Source: Afifella sp. IM 167
GTDB taxonomy: Bacteria; Pseudomonadota; Alphaproteobacteria; Rhizobiales; Afifellaceae
Assembly: GCF_020144925.1 (NCBI RefSeq)
Contig: NZ_NSLC01000001.1
Location: forward strand, 248,001-312,000
Length of the DNA stretch: 64,000 nucleotides
Reading direction: 5' to 3'
Each line of letters begins with the position of its first letter. Positions within the stretch are counted from its first letter, which is position 1. Below, in pieces: positions 9,554-19,078 of this stretch. The notes under the pieces were generated by a model. The model saw only the letters and a program-made list of their open reading frames with translations, searched no databases and was not told the DNA's origin. The position numbers were made by a program, and so were the translations under genes.

Positions 9554-12037
9554 TTGAAGCTGACGCAGAGGAGCATCGTGGCGCTCGCCGCCTTCGCCTT
9601 GTGGTTGCCGGCGGCTCTGCCGGCGGCGCTCGGCATGGCCGGCCTCGCCAGCGTGATCGCCCCCGCCCCGGCGATGGCGGCCGAGGCCCGTCCGAGCCTG
9701 CCGAAAGCCCGCCCGGCCGGCGACGGAAAGGCCGACGAGCTGCCGCGTCCCCGCCCCGCCGGAGACGGCGCGGAGAACGCCGAAGCCACGCCCCCCACGG
9801 ATGCCGCACTCGCCGAAGAGCCGGTCGCAGCGGAGACCGGAGCGAGCGACGCCGAGGCCGAGGCCCCGGATCTCGCCTCGGACACCGCAAGCGCCGCCGA
9901 CGACAAGGCGCAGGAGACGGCGACGGCACCGGACGAGCCGGCCGCAACCGCTGCCGAGGGCGAGACGGCCATTGCATCCGCCGAGCCTGCACCGGCGCCC
10001 GAGCCGGAAAAGGCAGAGGCAGCAACGCAGGCAGGCGAACAGCTCGCCTTTTTCGGCCCCCGCCCGCGTCCGCAGCCGGAAGGGGCGGCAGCGGCCCGCC
10101 TCGCGCGCATCAAGAACGACAGGCCGCCTTTCGGCTTTGCCGATGCGAACCTTCTGAAGCGCGGGCTCGATCTCGTCACGGGCGACGCCTATACCAGCGC
10201 ACTCGCCTTTTCGCGGGAACTGCCGTCGACATTCGACCGCAAACTGGTCGCCTGGTTCGTGGCGCGCGCACCGATCTCCGGCCTTTCCGCCGCCGAGATC
10301 GGCGCCGTCCTGGAGCGCCACCCCGACTGGCCCGAGCCGGAGCTTCTGGAACTGCGCGCCGAGCAGGCCTTTTTGCGCTCCGGCCCCGGCGACGGGGCGG
10401 TTCGCGATTACTACGCCTCCCACCAGCCGCTCACCGACGACGGCTGGCTGAAGCTTGCCGATGCCTATGCCGATGCCGGCGAGACCGGCCGCAGCCGGCC
10501 GATCGTCCGCCGCCTGTGGCGCGAGAAGAACCTGCGTGAATCGCTTTCCGCCCATATCCTGGCCGAGCACGCCGCCGCGCTATCGAAACAGGACCATCTC
10601 TTCCGCTTCCGCCGCCTGCTCCTGCAGCGAAGGAGCGGCGATGCGATCAAGGTCGGCCAGGCGATCGGCCCCGGCTACGACCAGCTTGCCCGCGCTGTCG
10701 CCGGCGTGATCGCCCGCAAGAAGGGCGCCGAGGCGAGCCTGATGGCGCTGAAGGACCGGTTCCGCGACGAGCCCGCCTTCGAATATGCGCGCGTCCTGCT
10801 GCTCCACCGCGACGGGCGCAACCTCGACGCCGGCCTCCGTCTCGGCCTCGTCACGCGCGATGCGGCCGGGCTCGGCGACGGCGACCGATGGTGGGAGCTG
10901 CGCAAGGACATCGCCCGGGCGCTGCTCGACGCGGGCTATCCCGCCCTCGCCTATTCCGTCGCCGCCACCCATGCCGCCGTCTCGCCGGAAGATCTCGTCG
11001 AAGCCGAGTTCCATGCCGGCTGGCTGGCGCTGCGCTACCTCGATTCGCCACGCGCCGCGCGCGGCCACTTTGCGCGCATCGCCGCCGTGGCGACCCAACC
11101 CCGCTCGATCGCCCGCGCCTATTACTGGCTCGGCCGTGCCCATGCGGCCGCCGGCGCGGAGACGATGGCGCGCCTTGCCTATGGCCGGGCCGCCGAACAC
11201 GGCGCCACCTATTACGGCCAGCTCGCCCGCGATGCGCTCGGCATCGCCCATACCGGGTTGGAGATGCGCCCGCGACCTTCCGCGCTCGACCGGCTGCGCT
11301 TTGCCGCCCGCGACGAAGTCCACGCCATCAAGAGGCTCGCGGCCGCCGGCCATTCCTTCCGCACCCGCCCCTTCTTCCTGGCGCTCGGCGACAAGCTGAA
11401 GAGCCCGGGCGAGCTCGCCCTTCTCGACACGCTGGCGCGCCGCATCGAGGAGCCGCATCTCGGTATGCTGGCGGCCGCCCGCGCCGATGCCGAAGGCGTC
11501 GATGTCGGCGCCCTGAGGGCCCCGCTCATCGTCGTGCCCACCGATATCCCGCAGCCGGACATCGTCGATCGCGCCCTGCTCTACGCCGTCTCCAAGCAGG
11601 AGAGCGCCTTCAACGCCTCGGCGACGAGCCATGTCGGCGCGCGCGGGCTGATGCAGTTCATGCCGGCGACGGCCCGCTCCACGGCGCGCCAGATCGGCCT
11701 GCCCTTCTCCCTTGTGCGACTCTCCTCCGATCCCGCCTACAACGCCACCCTCGGCGCCGCCCATCTCGGCGAGCTTCTCACCAACCTGCGCGGCTCCTAC
11801 ATCATGACCTTCGCCGGCTATAACGCCGGCCCCGGCCGCGCCATCGACTGGGTGAGGCGCTATGGCGATCCCCGCGGCGGCGTCACCGACCCAGTCGACT
11901 GGGTGGAGCGCATCCCCTTCGACGAGACGCGCAACTACGTGCAGAAGGTGATGGAGAACCTGCAATCCTACCGCAGCCGCCTCGGCCACGCCCTGTCGAT
12001 CACCTCCGACCTGAAGCATGGCGAGCCGATCCGCTAG
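9554..12037 (+). CDS. Soluble lytic murein transglycosylase (SLT domain)
   Basis: Periplasmic enzyme that cleaves peptidoglycan glycan strands to 1,6-anhydromuropeptides. From the chosen TTG start (MKLTQRSIVALAAF, preceded by AGGAG) the product is 827 aa with a long signal peptide ending near MAAEA. An Ala/Pro/Glu-rich low-complexity stretch follows (about residues 50-170), then an alpha-helical superhelical region, then the catalytic SLT domain. The active-site glutamate is in SKQESAF (about residue 683), followed by GARGLMQFMPATA and AGYNAGPGR. GTG at 9578 is an alternative start, but it would lose the positively charged signal-peptide N terminus. Confidence 0.88.
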   Translation: MKLTQRSIVALAAFALWLPAALPAALGMAGLASVIAPAPAMAAEARPSLPKARPAGDGKADELPRPRPAGDGAENAEATPPTDAALAEEPVAAETGASDAEAEAPDLASDTASAADDKAQETATAPDEPAATAAEGETAIASAEPAPAPEPEKAEAATQAGEQLAFFGPRPRPQPEGAAAARLARIKNDRPPFGFADANLLKRGLDLVTGDAYTSALAFSRELPSTFDRKLVAWFVARAPISGLSAAEIGAVLERHPDWPEPELLELRAEQAFLRSGPGDGAVRDYYASHQPLTDDGWLKLADAYADAGETGRSRPIVRRLWREKNLRESLSAHILAEHAAALSKQDHLFRFRRLLLQRRSGDAIKVGQAIGPGYDQLARAVAGVIARKKGAEASLMALKDRFRDEPAFEYARVLLLHRDGRNLDAGLRLGLVTRDAAGLGDGDRWWELRKDIARALLDAGYPALAYSVAATHAAVSPEDLVEAEFHAGWLALRYLDSPRAARGHFARIAAVATQPRSIARAYYWLGRAHAAAGAETMARLAYGRAAEHGATYYGQLARDALGIAHTGLEMRPRPSALDRLRFAARDEVHAIKRLAAAGHSFRTRPFFLALGDKLKSPGELALLDTLARRIEEPHLGMLAAARADAEGVDVGALRAPLIVVPTDIPQPDIVDRALLYAVSKQESAFNASATSHVGARGLMQFMPATARSTARQIGLPFSLVRLSSDPAYNATLGAAHLGELLTNLRGSYIMTFAGYNAGPGRAIDWVRRYGDPRGGVTDPVDWVERIPFDETRNYVQKVMENLQSYRSRLGHALSITSDLKHGEPIR

Positions 12038-12113
12038 AGCGGGGCCCGTTGCCAGCGCGTGCTTGAACCACCGTCAGAATCCGCTATTGCGGGCAACGGG
12101 TTTGGGGAAGGCA

Positions 12114-13019
12114 ATGGCCGCGGAAGCCGACGTCGAAGAGAAGATCATGCATGTGCCGGCGCAGGACGGGCTGAAGCTCGGCCTGCGTTTTTACGGCGAA
12201 TGGCACGCGGAGCGCCTGCCGCTCGTCTGCCTGCCCGGTCTCTCGCGAAACGCCCGCGACTTCCAGCGCCTTGCAAGCTTCTTCGCCGGCCATGCCGAAG
12301 CGCCGCGCACTGTCGTCGCTCTCGATTATCGCGGCCGGGGCCTCTCCGGCTACGACCGCAACTGGAAGAACTACCACCCTCTCGTCGAGACGGCCGACGT
12401 CGTCACGGTAATGACCGCGCTCGACATCCCCGAGGCCGTCTTCATCGGCACGTCGCGCGGCGGCCTCGCTGCGATGATTCTGGGCGCCATCCGCCCGAAG
12501 CTGCTCGCCGGCGTCGTGCTCAACGACATCGGGCCGAAGATCGAGGGCACGGGCCTTGCCCGCATCAAGAACTACCTCGGCCGCATGCGCCCGCCCCGCA
12601 CCTGGGCGGAAGCGGAGGAACTGGTCCGCCAGATCAACGGCCGCACCTTCACAGGCGTCGACGACGAGGACTGGAGAGCCTTCACCGAGGCGATGTTCGT
12701 CAAGGTCGACGGCGAACTCAAACCGGACTTCGACCCGAACCTCATGAAGACGGTGCAAAATCTCGACCTGGAGGACGAGGTCCCGACGCTGTGGCCGCAA
12801 TTCGCCAGCCTCGCGAAGATCCCGGTCATGTCGATCCGGGGCGCCAATTCCGACCTTCTCAGCCCCTCGGTCGTCGACGAGATGGCCCGCAGGCATCCTT
12901 CGATGGAGCGCCTCACGGTGCCGGGCCAGGGACACGCGCCGCTTCTGCGCGACCGGCCGACCCTCAATCGCATCGCCGCCTTCGCCCGCCGCTGCGACGA
13001 ACGGCGCGCCGCAGCCTGA
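12114..13019 (+). CDS. Alpha/beta hydrolase
   Basis: A 301-aa alpha/beta-hydrolase-fold protein. It has the oxyanion-hole region VCLPGLSRNARDF, the nucleophile elbow IGTSRGG (Ser114), an acid-residue region MSIRGANSDLLSP, and the catalytic histidine in PGQGHAPLL. The closest general class is esterase or epoxide hydrolase-like; the substrate cannot be read. I chose ATG at 12114 after GGGGAAGG. An in-frame ATG at 12018 would overlap the upstream gene by 20 bp and add an unconserved-looking leader. Confidence 0.82.
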   Translation: MAAEADVEEKIMHVPAQDGLKLGLRFYGEWHAERLPLVCLPGLSRNARDFQRLASFFAGHAEAPRTVVALDYRGRGLSGYDRNWKNYHPLVETADVVTVMTALDIPEAVFIGTSRGGLAAMILGAIRPKLLAGVVLNDIGPKIEGTGLARIKNYLGRMRPPRTWAEAEELVRQINGRTFTGVDDEDWRAFTEAMFVKVDGELKPDFDPNLMKTVQNLDLEDEVPTLWPQFASLAKIPVMSIRGANSDLLSPSVVDEMARRHPSMERLTVPGQGHAPLLRDRPTLNRIAAFARRCDERRAAA

Positions 13020-13517
13020 ACCGCCGCGCCGCGATCACCGGGACACGGAGCTCCGGCGCCGGAATGGCCCGAACTTCCCGCCGGGGCCGATAGCCCGAGA
13101 GCCTCTGTCTCGGAAGCTGCGCTCTCCGCACACCATCAGCCCCATCCGGCCGTGTCGCCGCCCAGCGGCAGCCGCCGCACGCCGATTGCGGCATGGCAAG
13201 CCGTCACGCCGGCAGGGCAGCATCCCGACGACTGGCAAGGGAAGAGATCCGCCCCCACGCGTTTGCCGCAGCACCTGATGCGGAGGCTGGAGCCGCTCGC
13301 GACAAACGGCGCGCAAGTTCGCGGCTGGAAAGCGCGAGATGCTGGGTGAGACCGGGGAGAAAAGAGACGAGGAGAACGGCCGGGGGGCGTTGCGGCGGGG
13401 GCGCATCCCGATGCGGCCCGGCAAAAGCGCGCCTCACGAAGGGGGCATCACGAAGGGGAACGAAATCCCCCGCGGGGCTGGGCGAAGCTGCTGCGCAAGG
13501 CTCCCCCCAAAAAGAAG
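13020..13517. other. Gene-free interval between hydrolase and porin terminator
   Basis: About 500 bp with no convincing gene. Open frames here show no recognisable protein pattern. The only structure noted is a 12-bp palindrome TCCGGCGCCGGA at 13052-13063. Confidence 0.6.
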
Positions 13518-13543
13518 AAGGCCCGGCGTTTCCGCCGGGCCTT
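13518..13543 (-). terminator. Intrinsic terminator of the porin gene
   Basis: Perfect 11-bp stem AAGGCCCGGCG / CGCCGGGCCTT with a 4-base loop. Read on the minus strand it is followed by CTTCTTTTT. It lies 27 bp after the porin stop codon. Confidence 0.88.
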
Positions 13544-13569
13544 CCCTTGGATCTGATCGCTTTAGGCGA

Positions 13570-14793
13570 TTAGAAGGTGCGCTGACCGCGAACCATCAGG
13601 CCGAAAGCGTCGGCATCCGCAGAAGCCGTGCCAGCAGCGAAGTCGACCGAAGAGTAGGCCGCTTCGACGCCAAGCAGGAAGCCGGAGACCGGGGTCCAGG
13701 CAACGTTGGCCGCAACGCCCCAGAGGTCGAAGTCGACGAAGCCGCTCGTGGCAGCGTTGTCCACATCGCCGTAGGAGGCCGAGATCGAGGCCGTCCAGTT
13801 GGTGGCGAAGTCAGCGGAGATACCGCCGCGGACCGTCCACGCGTTGGAGAGGCTGACGCCAGTCGCCGCCGTGTAGCCACCGTCGGTGACCGTGCCGGCA
13901 ATGATGCCGCCGTAACCGGCCGAACCGCTCATGATGTAGCCGACAGCGCCCTCGGAGTAGCCAGCCTGGCCACCGACCTTGAAGCCGGTACCCGGGACGG
14001 CAACCTCGGCGCCAGCGCCGATCGCCCAACCGAGCTCGGTGTCGCCCGCACCCGGGCCAGCACCACGAACCTCACGCAGGGCACCCATGACCTGGGCAGA
14101 ACCCCACCCCTGATCGACGCGAATGTTCGCGATCAGATCCGGGTAACGGTTGCCGCCGTAGAGGCCAACACCGCCGCCGCGACGACCGTCAGACTTGGAG
14201 TCTTCCAGCGAGAGAGAGGCCGAAACGCCGTTGCCCACGTTGAAGGTGTAGGCCATGAGCGTCTGCTCGCCCGTCGGATCGTCCGTGCCGATGCGGGTGT
14301 CGAACGCGTAGGTCGCCCAGTAGTCGAAGAACGACGAGGCATGACCGAACGTGAACGTGCCCATGTCGTTGGAGATCTGGATGAACGCAGTCTCCAGCGT
14401 CGTGCCTTCGGTGTACGTGTCGCCGAAGTTGGACGGGCCAAGCGTCTGGTAGATGCCCAGGTTGGCGCGCAGCATGCCGAAGTCGGTCTGGTTACGGGCG
14501 TCGAGACGCACGTAGCCACGAGCGCGGCTGGTGTAGTTGTTGAAGTTACGATCGGTCACGCCGATGTTGGAACCGACCGGGGGATCAGCGTCCACCCAGT
14601 GCATTTCCACGCGGACCCGGCCGCCGACCTTCAAGCAGGTGTCGGTGCCCGGGATGTAGTAGAAGCCCGTGCCGAAGGCGTCGCAGATGCGGACGTATTC
14701 GACCGGCTCAGCGATCGGCAGATCGGCTGCCTGAGCGCCGGTAACGGCCACCATGGCAGCCGCAGAGCCGAAGAGAAGGCTCTTGAGTTTCAT
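13570..14793 (-). CDS. Outer-membrane porin (Porin_2, Omp2b/RopA type)
   Basis: Major outer-membrane porin of the alphaproteobacterial Porin_2 family, forming a passive channel for small hydrophilic solutes. The 407-aa product has a signal peptide (MKLKSLLFGSAAAMVAVTGA, cleavage before ADLP). The conserved N-terminal strand region has two cysteines (ICDAFGTGFYYIPGTDTCLK, then VGGRVR), alternating beta strands follow, and the protein ends in phenylalanine (RGQRTF). The ATG at 14793 follows a strong GGAGG site. Codon use and the strong terminator suggest high expression. It appears to be monocistronic. Confidence 0.93.
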   Translation of the reverse strand: MKLKSLLFGSAAAMVAVTGAQAADLPIAEPVEYVRICDAFGTGFYYIPGTDTCLKVGGRVRVEMHWVDADPPVGSNIGVTDRNFNNYTSRARGYVRLDARNQTDFGMLRANLGIYQTLGPSNFGDTYTEGTTLETAFIQISNDMGTFTFGHASSFFDYWATYAFDTRIGTDDPTGEQTLMAYTFNVGNGVSASLSLEDSKSDGRRGGGVGLYGGNRYPDLIANIRVDQGWGSAQVMGALREVRGAGPGAGDTELGWAIGAGAEVAVPGTGFKVGGQAGYSEGAVGYIMSGSAGYGGIIAGTVTDGGYTAATGVSLSNAWTVRGGISADFATNWTASISASYGDVDNAATSGFVDFDLWGVAANVAWTPVSGFLLGVEAAYSSVDFAAGTASADADAFGLMVRGQRTF

Positions 14794-15166
14794 TGTAGAC
14801 CTCCAGTCCAAGTTGCATGAGCCGGGGTTGTCAATCCTTGGTCCATCGCCTTGTTGGCTCCGGTTCTCAAGGTCGGCTTCCCCGCCCTGAACCTCTTCTC
14901 TCGAAGAAGTGGGCTGCCTCATGGCTGCCTGAAGCCACACTATGCATCCGCCTTGCACAGGCAACACCAGATTGGGGTCGCCACACCCTTTGCCTGTCGA
15001 TGTTGCACAATTGCCACGAGCAGACAGACCCCCGAATTCTCCGCTCCGTCGGGGCGAGGAGGCCGGGCGCGGGCCGGGGATTCACCGGGCGTTGGAGACG
15101 CCTCGCGGCGAGGCGAACGATGGGAAAGGCGCCGTCCCGCTAGCCTGGCGGCGGCTTTGCCGCGGC
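14794..15166. other. Porin 5' region, no gene
   Basis: About 370 bp between the porin start and the GGDEF/EAL stop, with no credible gene. It must contain the porin promoter and leader, but I could not place -35 and -10 elements with confidence. Confidence 0.6.
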
Positions 15167-17725
15167 TCAGCCTGTGGCGGCGACGCCAGACTGGCGGGCG
15201 GCCGACTGCCCGCGGGCGGCGAAAACCTCGGCGTCGAATCGTTCGAAAGACACGGCAGGCGCGAATGCGGGGCCCTGGAAGAGGCGGCAGCCGGCATCCG
15301 AGAGTTCGGCGATCTGGCGCGATGTCCTCACCCCGCCGGCCACGGCGACAACGTCGAGGCTGCGCGCGATTCGCAGAATCGTTCGCGCCACGGCGCGGTG
15401 ATTCTCGCTCTCCTCGATCCCGTGCACATAGGAAGAAGCGATCTTGATCTCGTCGAAGGGCAGGAGCTTGGCCGAGCCGAGCGCGACGAGGCCGCTGCCG
15501 AAATCGTCGAGCACCACCCGCACGCCGAGAGCGCGCAGCCGGCGCATCTTGTCCGCCGCGACGGTGAGGTCGCCCTTCATCACGCCTTCGGAGACCTCCA
15601 GCTTCAGCCGGCGGGGATTGGCCCCGCTCTGCCGCAGGAGCCGGCCGACGAGACGCAGGAGGCCGGGCTCGCTGAAAAGACGCGGGCTGACGTTGAGGGA
15701 AAGGCTGAGCTGGCTGCGCTCGGGATCGGCGTCCCATTGCGCGAGGATTCGGCAGGCCGATTCGACGGCAAGACGGCTCAACGATTCGCCGAGCCCTCCC
15801 TCCTCGGCCAGCGCCGTCAGTTCGGCCGCCCCCATCGGCGCTTCCTCGCCGCGCTGCCAGTGAAGAATGAGTTCCGCTCCCCGGCATTGGCCGTCGAGGT
15901 CGAACTGGCCCTCGAGGTCGAAGCCCACCTCCCGCTCATCCAGCGCCCGGCGCAGCTCCGACACCGCTTCCGCGCGCCGGCTGACGACCTTCTGCATGCG
16001 CGGCGCGAAGAACCGTAGCGCGTTGCGGCCCGCCGCCTTGGCTTCATACATGGCAAGGTCCGCCCGCTTCAGCACCTCGTCGGAATCGGCGCCTTCGCCC
16101 TCTACGAGCGTGAGGCCGACGCTGCAGGTGGTCTGAAAATGCCGGCCGTTGAGCAGGCAGGGCTGATCGATCGCTTCCAGCACCTTGCGGGCGACCGTTT
16201 CGGCATGGCGCATCGCCCGGGTCGCGCTGTCGCCGAGATCCTGCAGCAGCACGACGAATTCGTCGCCGCCGAGGCGCGCGACCGTGTCGACCTCGCGCAG
16301 GCACTGGCGCAGCCGCTGCGCGATGGAAACGAGGAGCAGGTCGCCCACATCGTGACCATGGGTGTCATTGATGAGCTTGAAATTGTCGAGGTCGATAAAG
16401 AGCAGCGCCCCGTGGCTGCCGTTGCGCCGGCTCGCCGCCAGCGCCATCCGCAGCCTGTCGCGCAGCATCTGCCGGTTCGGCAGGCCGGTCAGCGAATCGA
16501 AATAGGCGAGCTCGTAGATCTGCCGCTCGTTCGACTTGATGGCCGTCACGTCCGAAATGAAGCCGTGCCAGAGGATGGAGCCGTCGCCCTCGCGGTCCGG
16601 CACGGCCCGCCCTGAGAGCCAGATCGTGCCGCGCTCGGGATGGTTGACGCGAAATTCCAGGTTCCAGGGCGTCATCCGCGCCGCCGAGCGCGCCAGGCTG
16701 TGTTCCAGGCGGTTGCGGTCTTCCGCATGGATGACGGCGAGCAGATCGGAAGCGTCCTCGCGCACCATCTGCGGGGCGACGCCGAAGAGCGGCTCGAGCC
16801 CGAGCCCCGCATAGGGCATGGCGAGGTGGCCGTTCGCATGGCGGCGGAACTGGAAGAGACAGGCACAGATGACGGCGCCGATCTTCTGCAGCCGGTCGTG
16901 CAGCATCAGCTGCTGGACGGTGGCGGTCACCTCCCGGACGGTGCCCTCATAATAAAGAGGCGATCCCGTCACCTCGTCGCGCACGAGATGGGCGTTCTCC
17001 TCCACCCAGATCCGTTCGCGCGTCTTGTGGCGATAGACCTCCGAGATGAAGCTCTCCACGCGCCCCTTCTCGAAGAGGATGCGCTGAAACTCCGCGCGCC
17101 GGCCCGGATCCACATACCATTCGGTCGCGATGTCGCGCACGCCGGCCAGCATCGCCGCCTCGCTCTCATAGCCGTTGAGGCGGACCAGCGAGGGATTGGC
17201 GGCGAGCTGCCGCCCGTCCGGCGAGGAGCGATAGACGCCCTCGGAAATGTTCTCGTAGATATTGCGAAACTTGCTTTCCGCCTGGCGCGCGGCCTCCTGC
17301 AACCGCATGCGATCGCTGATGTCGGTGGCGATGACGAGGATTTCGCCGTCGCCCCCCTTGCACGAATAGGCCGTGAGACTGATCCAGAAAGGCCGCGCTT
17401 CTTCGTCGAGAAGGCGCAGCTCCAGGGCGAACTCGGAAATCTGCCCGGCGCCGAGCGCGGCAAGGCTTTCGGCCCAGCGCACGGCTTCCGGGCCCGCGCC
17501 CTCGAACAGCGCGCCCGTCGGGCTCATATCCTCGTGTCGCCTGAGAATTTCGTAGAAACGCGTATTCGCCCGCAAGACCGCATAATCCCTGCCGCGGATC
17601 TGCGCTGCACCGACAACATTCTGATCGAAGATCGAAGGTCCGCCCGCCGCAAACGGCGCGGAGCCAGAAGGTAGTTTTGCAGGCGCCCAATCGGCGCGCA
17701 TAATCGTCACGGCATTTTCGGTCAC
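15167..17725 (-). CDS. PAS-PAS-PAS-GGDEF-EAL protein with degenerate EAL
   Basis: A putative cytoplasmic cyclic-di-GMP signalling protein of 852 aa with no clear TM segment. Three PAS-like sensor modules (about 30-140, 150-270, 290-400) precede a GGDEF domain (about 415-575). The GGDEF domain has an intact RLGGDEFVVLL active site near residue 486 and an RxxD inhibitory site (REVD) five residues before it. The C-terminal EAL domain (about 590-840) keeps the Asn in LNVSP, the LDDFGSG motif and QG. However, EAL reads ELI, the KID aspartate is Ala (IKIASSYV), and both glutamates of AEGVE are lost (AGGVRT). It is therefore probably an active diguanylate cyclase with a non-catalytic EAL module. Confidence 0.9.
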   Translation of the reverse strand: MTENAVTIMRADWAPAKLPSGSAPFAAGGPSIFDQNVVGAAQIRGRDYAVLRANTRFYEILRRHEDMSPTGALFEGAGPEAVRWAESLAALGAGQISEFALELRLLDEEARPFWISLTAYSCKGGDGEILVIATDISDRMRLQEAARQAESKFRNIYENISEGVYRSSPDGRQLAANPSLVRLNGYESEAAMLAGVRDIATEWYVDPGRRAEFQRILFEKGRVESFISEVYRHKTRERIWVEENAHLVRDEVTGSPLYYEGTVREVTATVQQLMLHDRLQKIGAVICACLFQFRRHANGHLAMPYAGLGLEPLFGVAPQMVREDASDLLAVIHAEDRNRLEHSLARSAARMTPWNLEFRVNHPERGTIWLSGRAVPDREGDGSILWHGFISDVTAIKSNERQIYELAYFDSLTGLPNRQMLRDRLRMALAASRRNGSHGALLFIDLDNFKLINDTHGHDVGDLLLVSIAQRLRQCLREVDTVARLGGDEFVVLLQDLGDSATRAMRHAETVARKVLEAIDQPCLLNGRHFQTTCSVGLTLVEGEGADSDEVLKRADLAMYEAKAAGRNALRFFAPRMQKVVSRRAEAVSELRRALDEREVGFDLEGQFDLDGQCRGAELILHWQRGEEAPMGAAELTALAEEGGLGESLSRLAVESACRILAQWDADPERSQLSLSLNVSPRLFSEPGLLRLVGRLLRQSGANPRRLKLEVSEGVMKGDLTVAADKMRRLRALGVRVVLDDFGSGLVALGSAKLLPFDEIKIASSYVHGIEESENHRAVARTILRIARSLDVVAVAGGVRTSRQIAELSDAGCRLFQGPAFAPAVSFERFDAEVFAARGQSAARQSGVAATG

Positions 17726-17783
17726 TTCGGCGGCCCCTCCGACCCGTATGCCTCACATATCGCCCACCAAGATGACTAATTCC

Positions 17784-17820
17784 CTAGGGGAAGGACGCAC
17801 CGCGGGTGGATTTCCCCTAG
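17784..17820. promoter_or_regulatory. 9-bp inverted repeat upstream of the GGDEF/EAL gene
   Basis: CTAGGGGAA at 17784-17792 and its exact complement TTCCCCTAG at 17812-17820, separated by 19 bp, about 60-95 bp upstream of the GGDEF/EAL start. It could be a two-site operator or an RNA hairpin. The partner is unknown. Confidence 0.45.
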
Positions 17821-18045
17821 CGTAAATGGAGCGCTAACGGTCCACGCGCCCCCCGCGCTTCTCGCTGCTTGAGACCTTCGCCTCCTCCACCTTGAATGTA
17901 AATTATACTTTATATCGGCTGCGATCTACTATTTTCGCAGGCAATATGAAGTCAGATCTGAAGTTAATTTTAGTTAAATTCGATACTGCGGGTTCGTCGC
18001 GGAGCCCTAGATTGAGGGATCATACCTCTTCCAAGCCCGCGGGGG
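17821..18045. other. AT-rich divergent intergenic region
   Basis: Together with the inverted repeat before it, this makes the 320-bp gap between the divergent GGDEF/EAL gene and the HTH/PBP regulator. Bases 17890-18000 are unusually AT-rich for the window, with a TTAA-N6-TTAA pair at 17964-17977. It probably contains the regulator's promoter. No gene is seen. Confidence 0.5.
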
Positions 18046-18993
18046 ATGCGGCATAGCCAGCCGATGCAGGAATTCCTTACCACCCGCGAACTCGCCGAAC
18101 TGCTGCGCATCAAGGAGCGCAAGATCTATGAGCTTGTGGCTGAAAACCGCATCCCGGTGGTGCGCGTCACGGGCAAGTTCATCTTTCCGCGCGAGGCGAT
18201 CGCGGCCTGGTTGAGGGCGAGCACGGAGTATGGTCCGGAGCTGACCGGCGTGGCCGCCGCGCCCGCCGTGGTGGTCGGCAGTCACGATCCCCTGTTGGAC
18301 TGGGCGCTGCGCGAGGCGGGTACGGAACTGCCCACCTATTTCGACGGCAGTTCCGACGGGCTGGAGCGATTTTCCGCCGGAAAGGCACTCGCTTGCGGGA
18401 TGCACTTGCCGGCGGAGCCGGCCGGGGCTTCCGATTCTGTGGAAAGATGTGAAGAAGCGTCCGGCGACCTTCCTTCCGGAAACCGGCATGCCCTTGCGCG
18501 CGCCATGCCGGTGGAACCTGTCGTGCTCCTGGAATGGGCCCGCCGCGAACAGGGCTTCGTCCTTCCGCGCAACAATCGCAGGAAGATCGCCTCGCTTGCG
18601 GACCTCGCCGGCAGGAAGATCGCGCGCCGCCAGGAGGGCGCGGGCAGCCGCCGCCTCTTCGACGTTCTCGCCGCCTCCCAGCCGGGCCTTGCCGAAACGC
18701 TCACCTTCGTCGACCCGCCGCCGCGCAGCGAGGCCGACGTCGCCCAGACCGTCGCAACCGGCCATGCCGATTGCGGCCTCGCCATTCGTTCCGTCGCCGC
18801 CCAGTACGACCTCGGCTTCCTTCCCATCGCGACGGAACGCTACGACATCGCCGTGCGCCCGCGCGACTTCTTCGGCGCCGCCATGCAGAAGCTCTTCGCC
18901 TTCGCCCGCACAGAGGCCTTCCTGCGCCGCGCCGAGGAACTCGGCGGCTATGACGTATCGGGCCTAGGCCGCGTTCATTTCAACGGCGGCTGA
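18046..18993 (+). CDS. One-component HTH / PBP-like regulator (probable oxyanion sensor)
   Basis: A 315-aa protein with an excisionase-type helix-turn-helix at the N terminus (LTTRELAELLRIKERKIYEL through GKFIFPREAI, residues 9-55) joined to a periplasmic-binding-protein-like domain (about 75-310). The latter has RRQEGAGSRRLFD and GHADCGLAIRSVA, typical of the PBP_like domain found in putative molybdate or tungstate regulators. It is convergent with the tungstate operon tupBCA, so I infer it senses tungstate or molybdate. The start may be ATG 18046 or ATG 18064. Confidence 0.8.
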   Translation: MRHSQPMQEFLTTRELAELLRIKERKIYELVAENRIPVVRVTGKFIFPREAIAAWLRASTEYGPELTGVAAAPAVVVGSHDPLLDWALREAGTELPTYFDGSSDGLERFSAGKALACGMHLPAEPAGASDSVERCEEASGDLPSGNRHALARAMPVEPVVLLEWARREQGFVLPRNNRRKIASLADLAGRKIARRQEGAGSRRLFDVLAASQPGLAETLTFVDPPPRSEADVAQTVATGHADCGLAIRSVAAQYDLGFLPIATERYDIAVRPRDFFGAAMQKLFAFARTEAFLRRAEELGGYDVSGLGRVHFNGG

Positions 18994-19009
18994 GGCGCCG
19001 GCAGCCAGA

Positions 19010-19039
19010 CGGCCCGTTCCCACCAGGGAGAACGGGCCG
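19010..19039. terminator. Hairpin between convergent regulator and tupA
   Basis: CGGCCCGTTC / GAACGGGCCG, a perfect 10-bp stem with a short partly paired loop, in the 85-bp gap between two convergent genes. There is no clear T run on either side, so termination efficiency is uncertain, but the position suggests a bidirectional terminator. Confidence 0.55.
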
Positions 19040-19078
19040 CCCAACGCCCCCGTAACCCGTGCCCGCCGCTCGTGGGCC

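Noticed and set aside
12018-12113. Upstream ATG extension of the alpha/beta hydrolase
   Set aside because: It overlaps the transglycosylase stop, lacks a ribosome site and adds 32 residues without fold value.
13035-13424. 129-codon minus-strand open frame in the gap before the porin
   Set aside because: Arg/Pro/Ser-rich composition, no ribosome site and no family resemblance.
17964-17977. TTAA-N6-TTAA as a CtrA binding site
   Set aside because: CtrA sites have a 7-bp spacer (TTAA-N7-TTAA); here the spacer is 6 in an AT-rich patch, so the match is not convincing.
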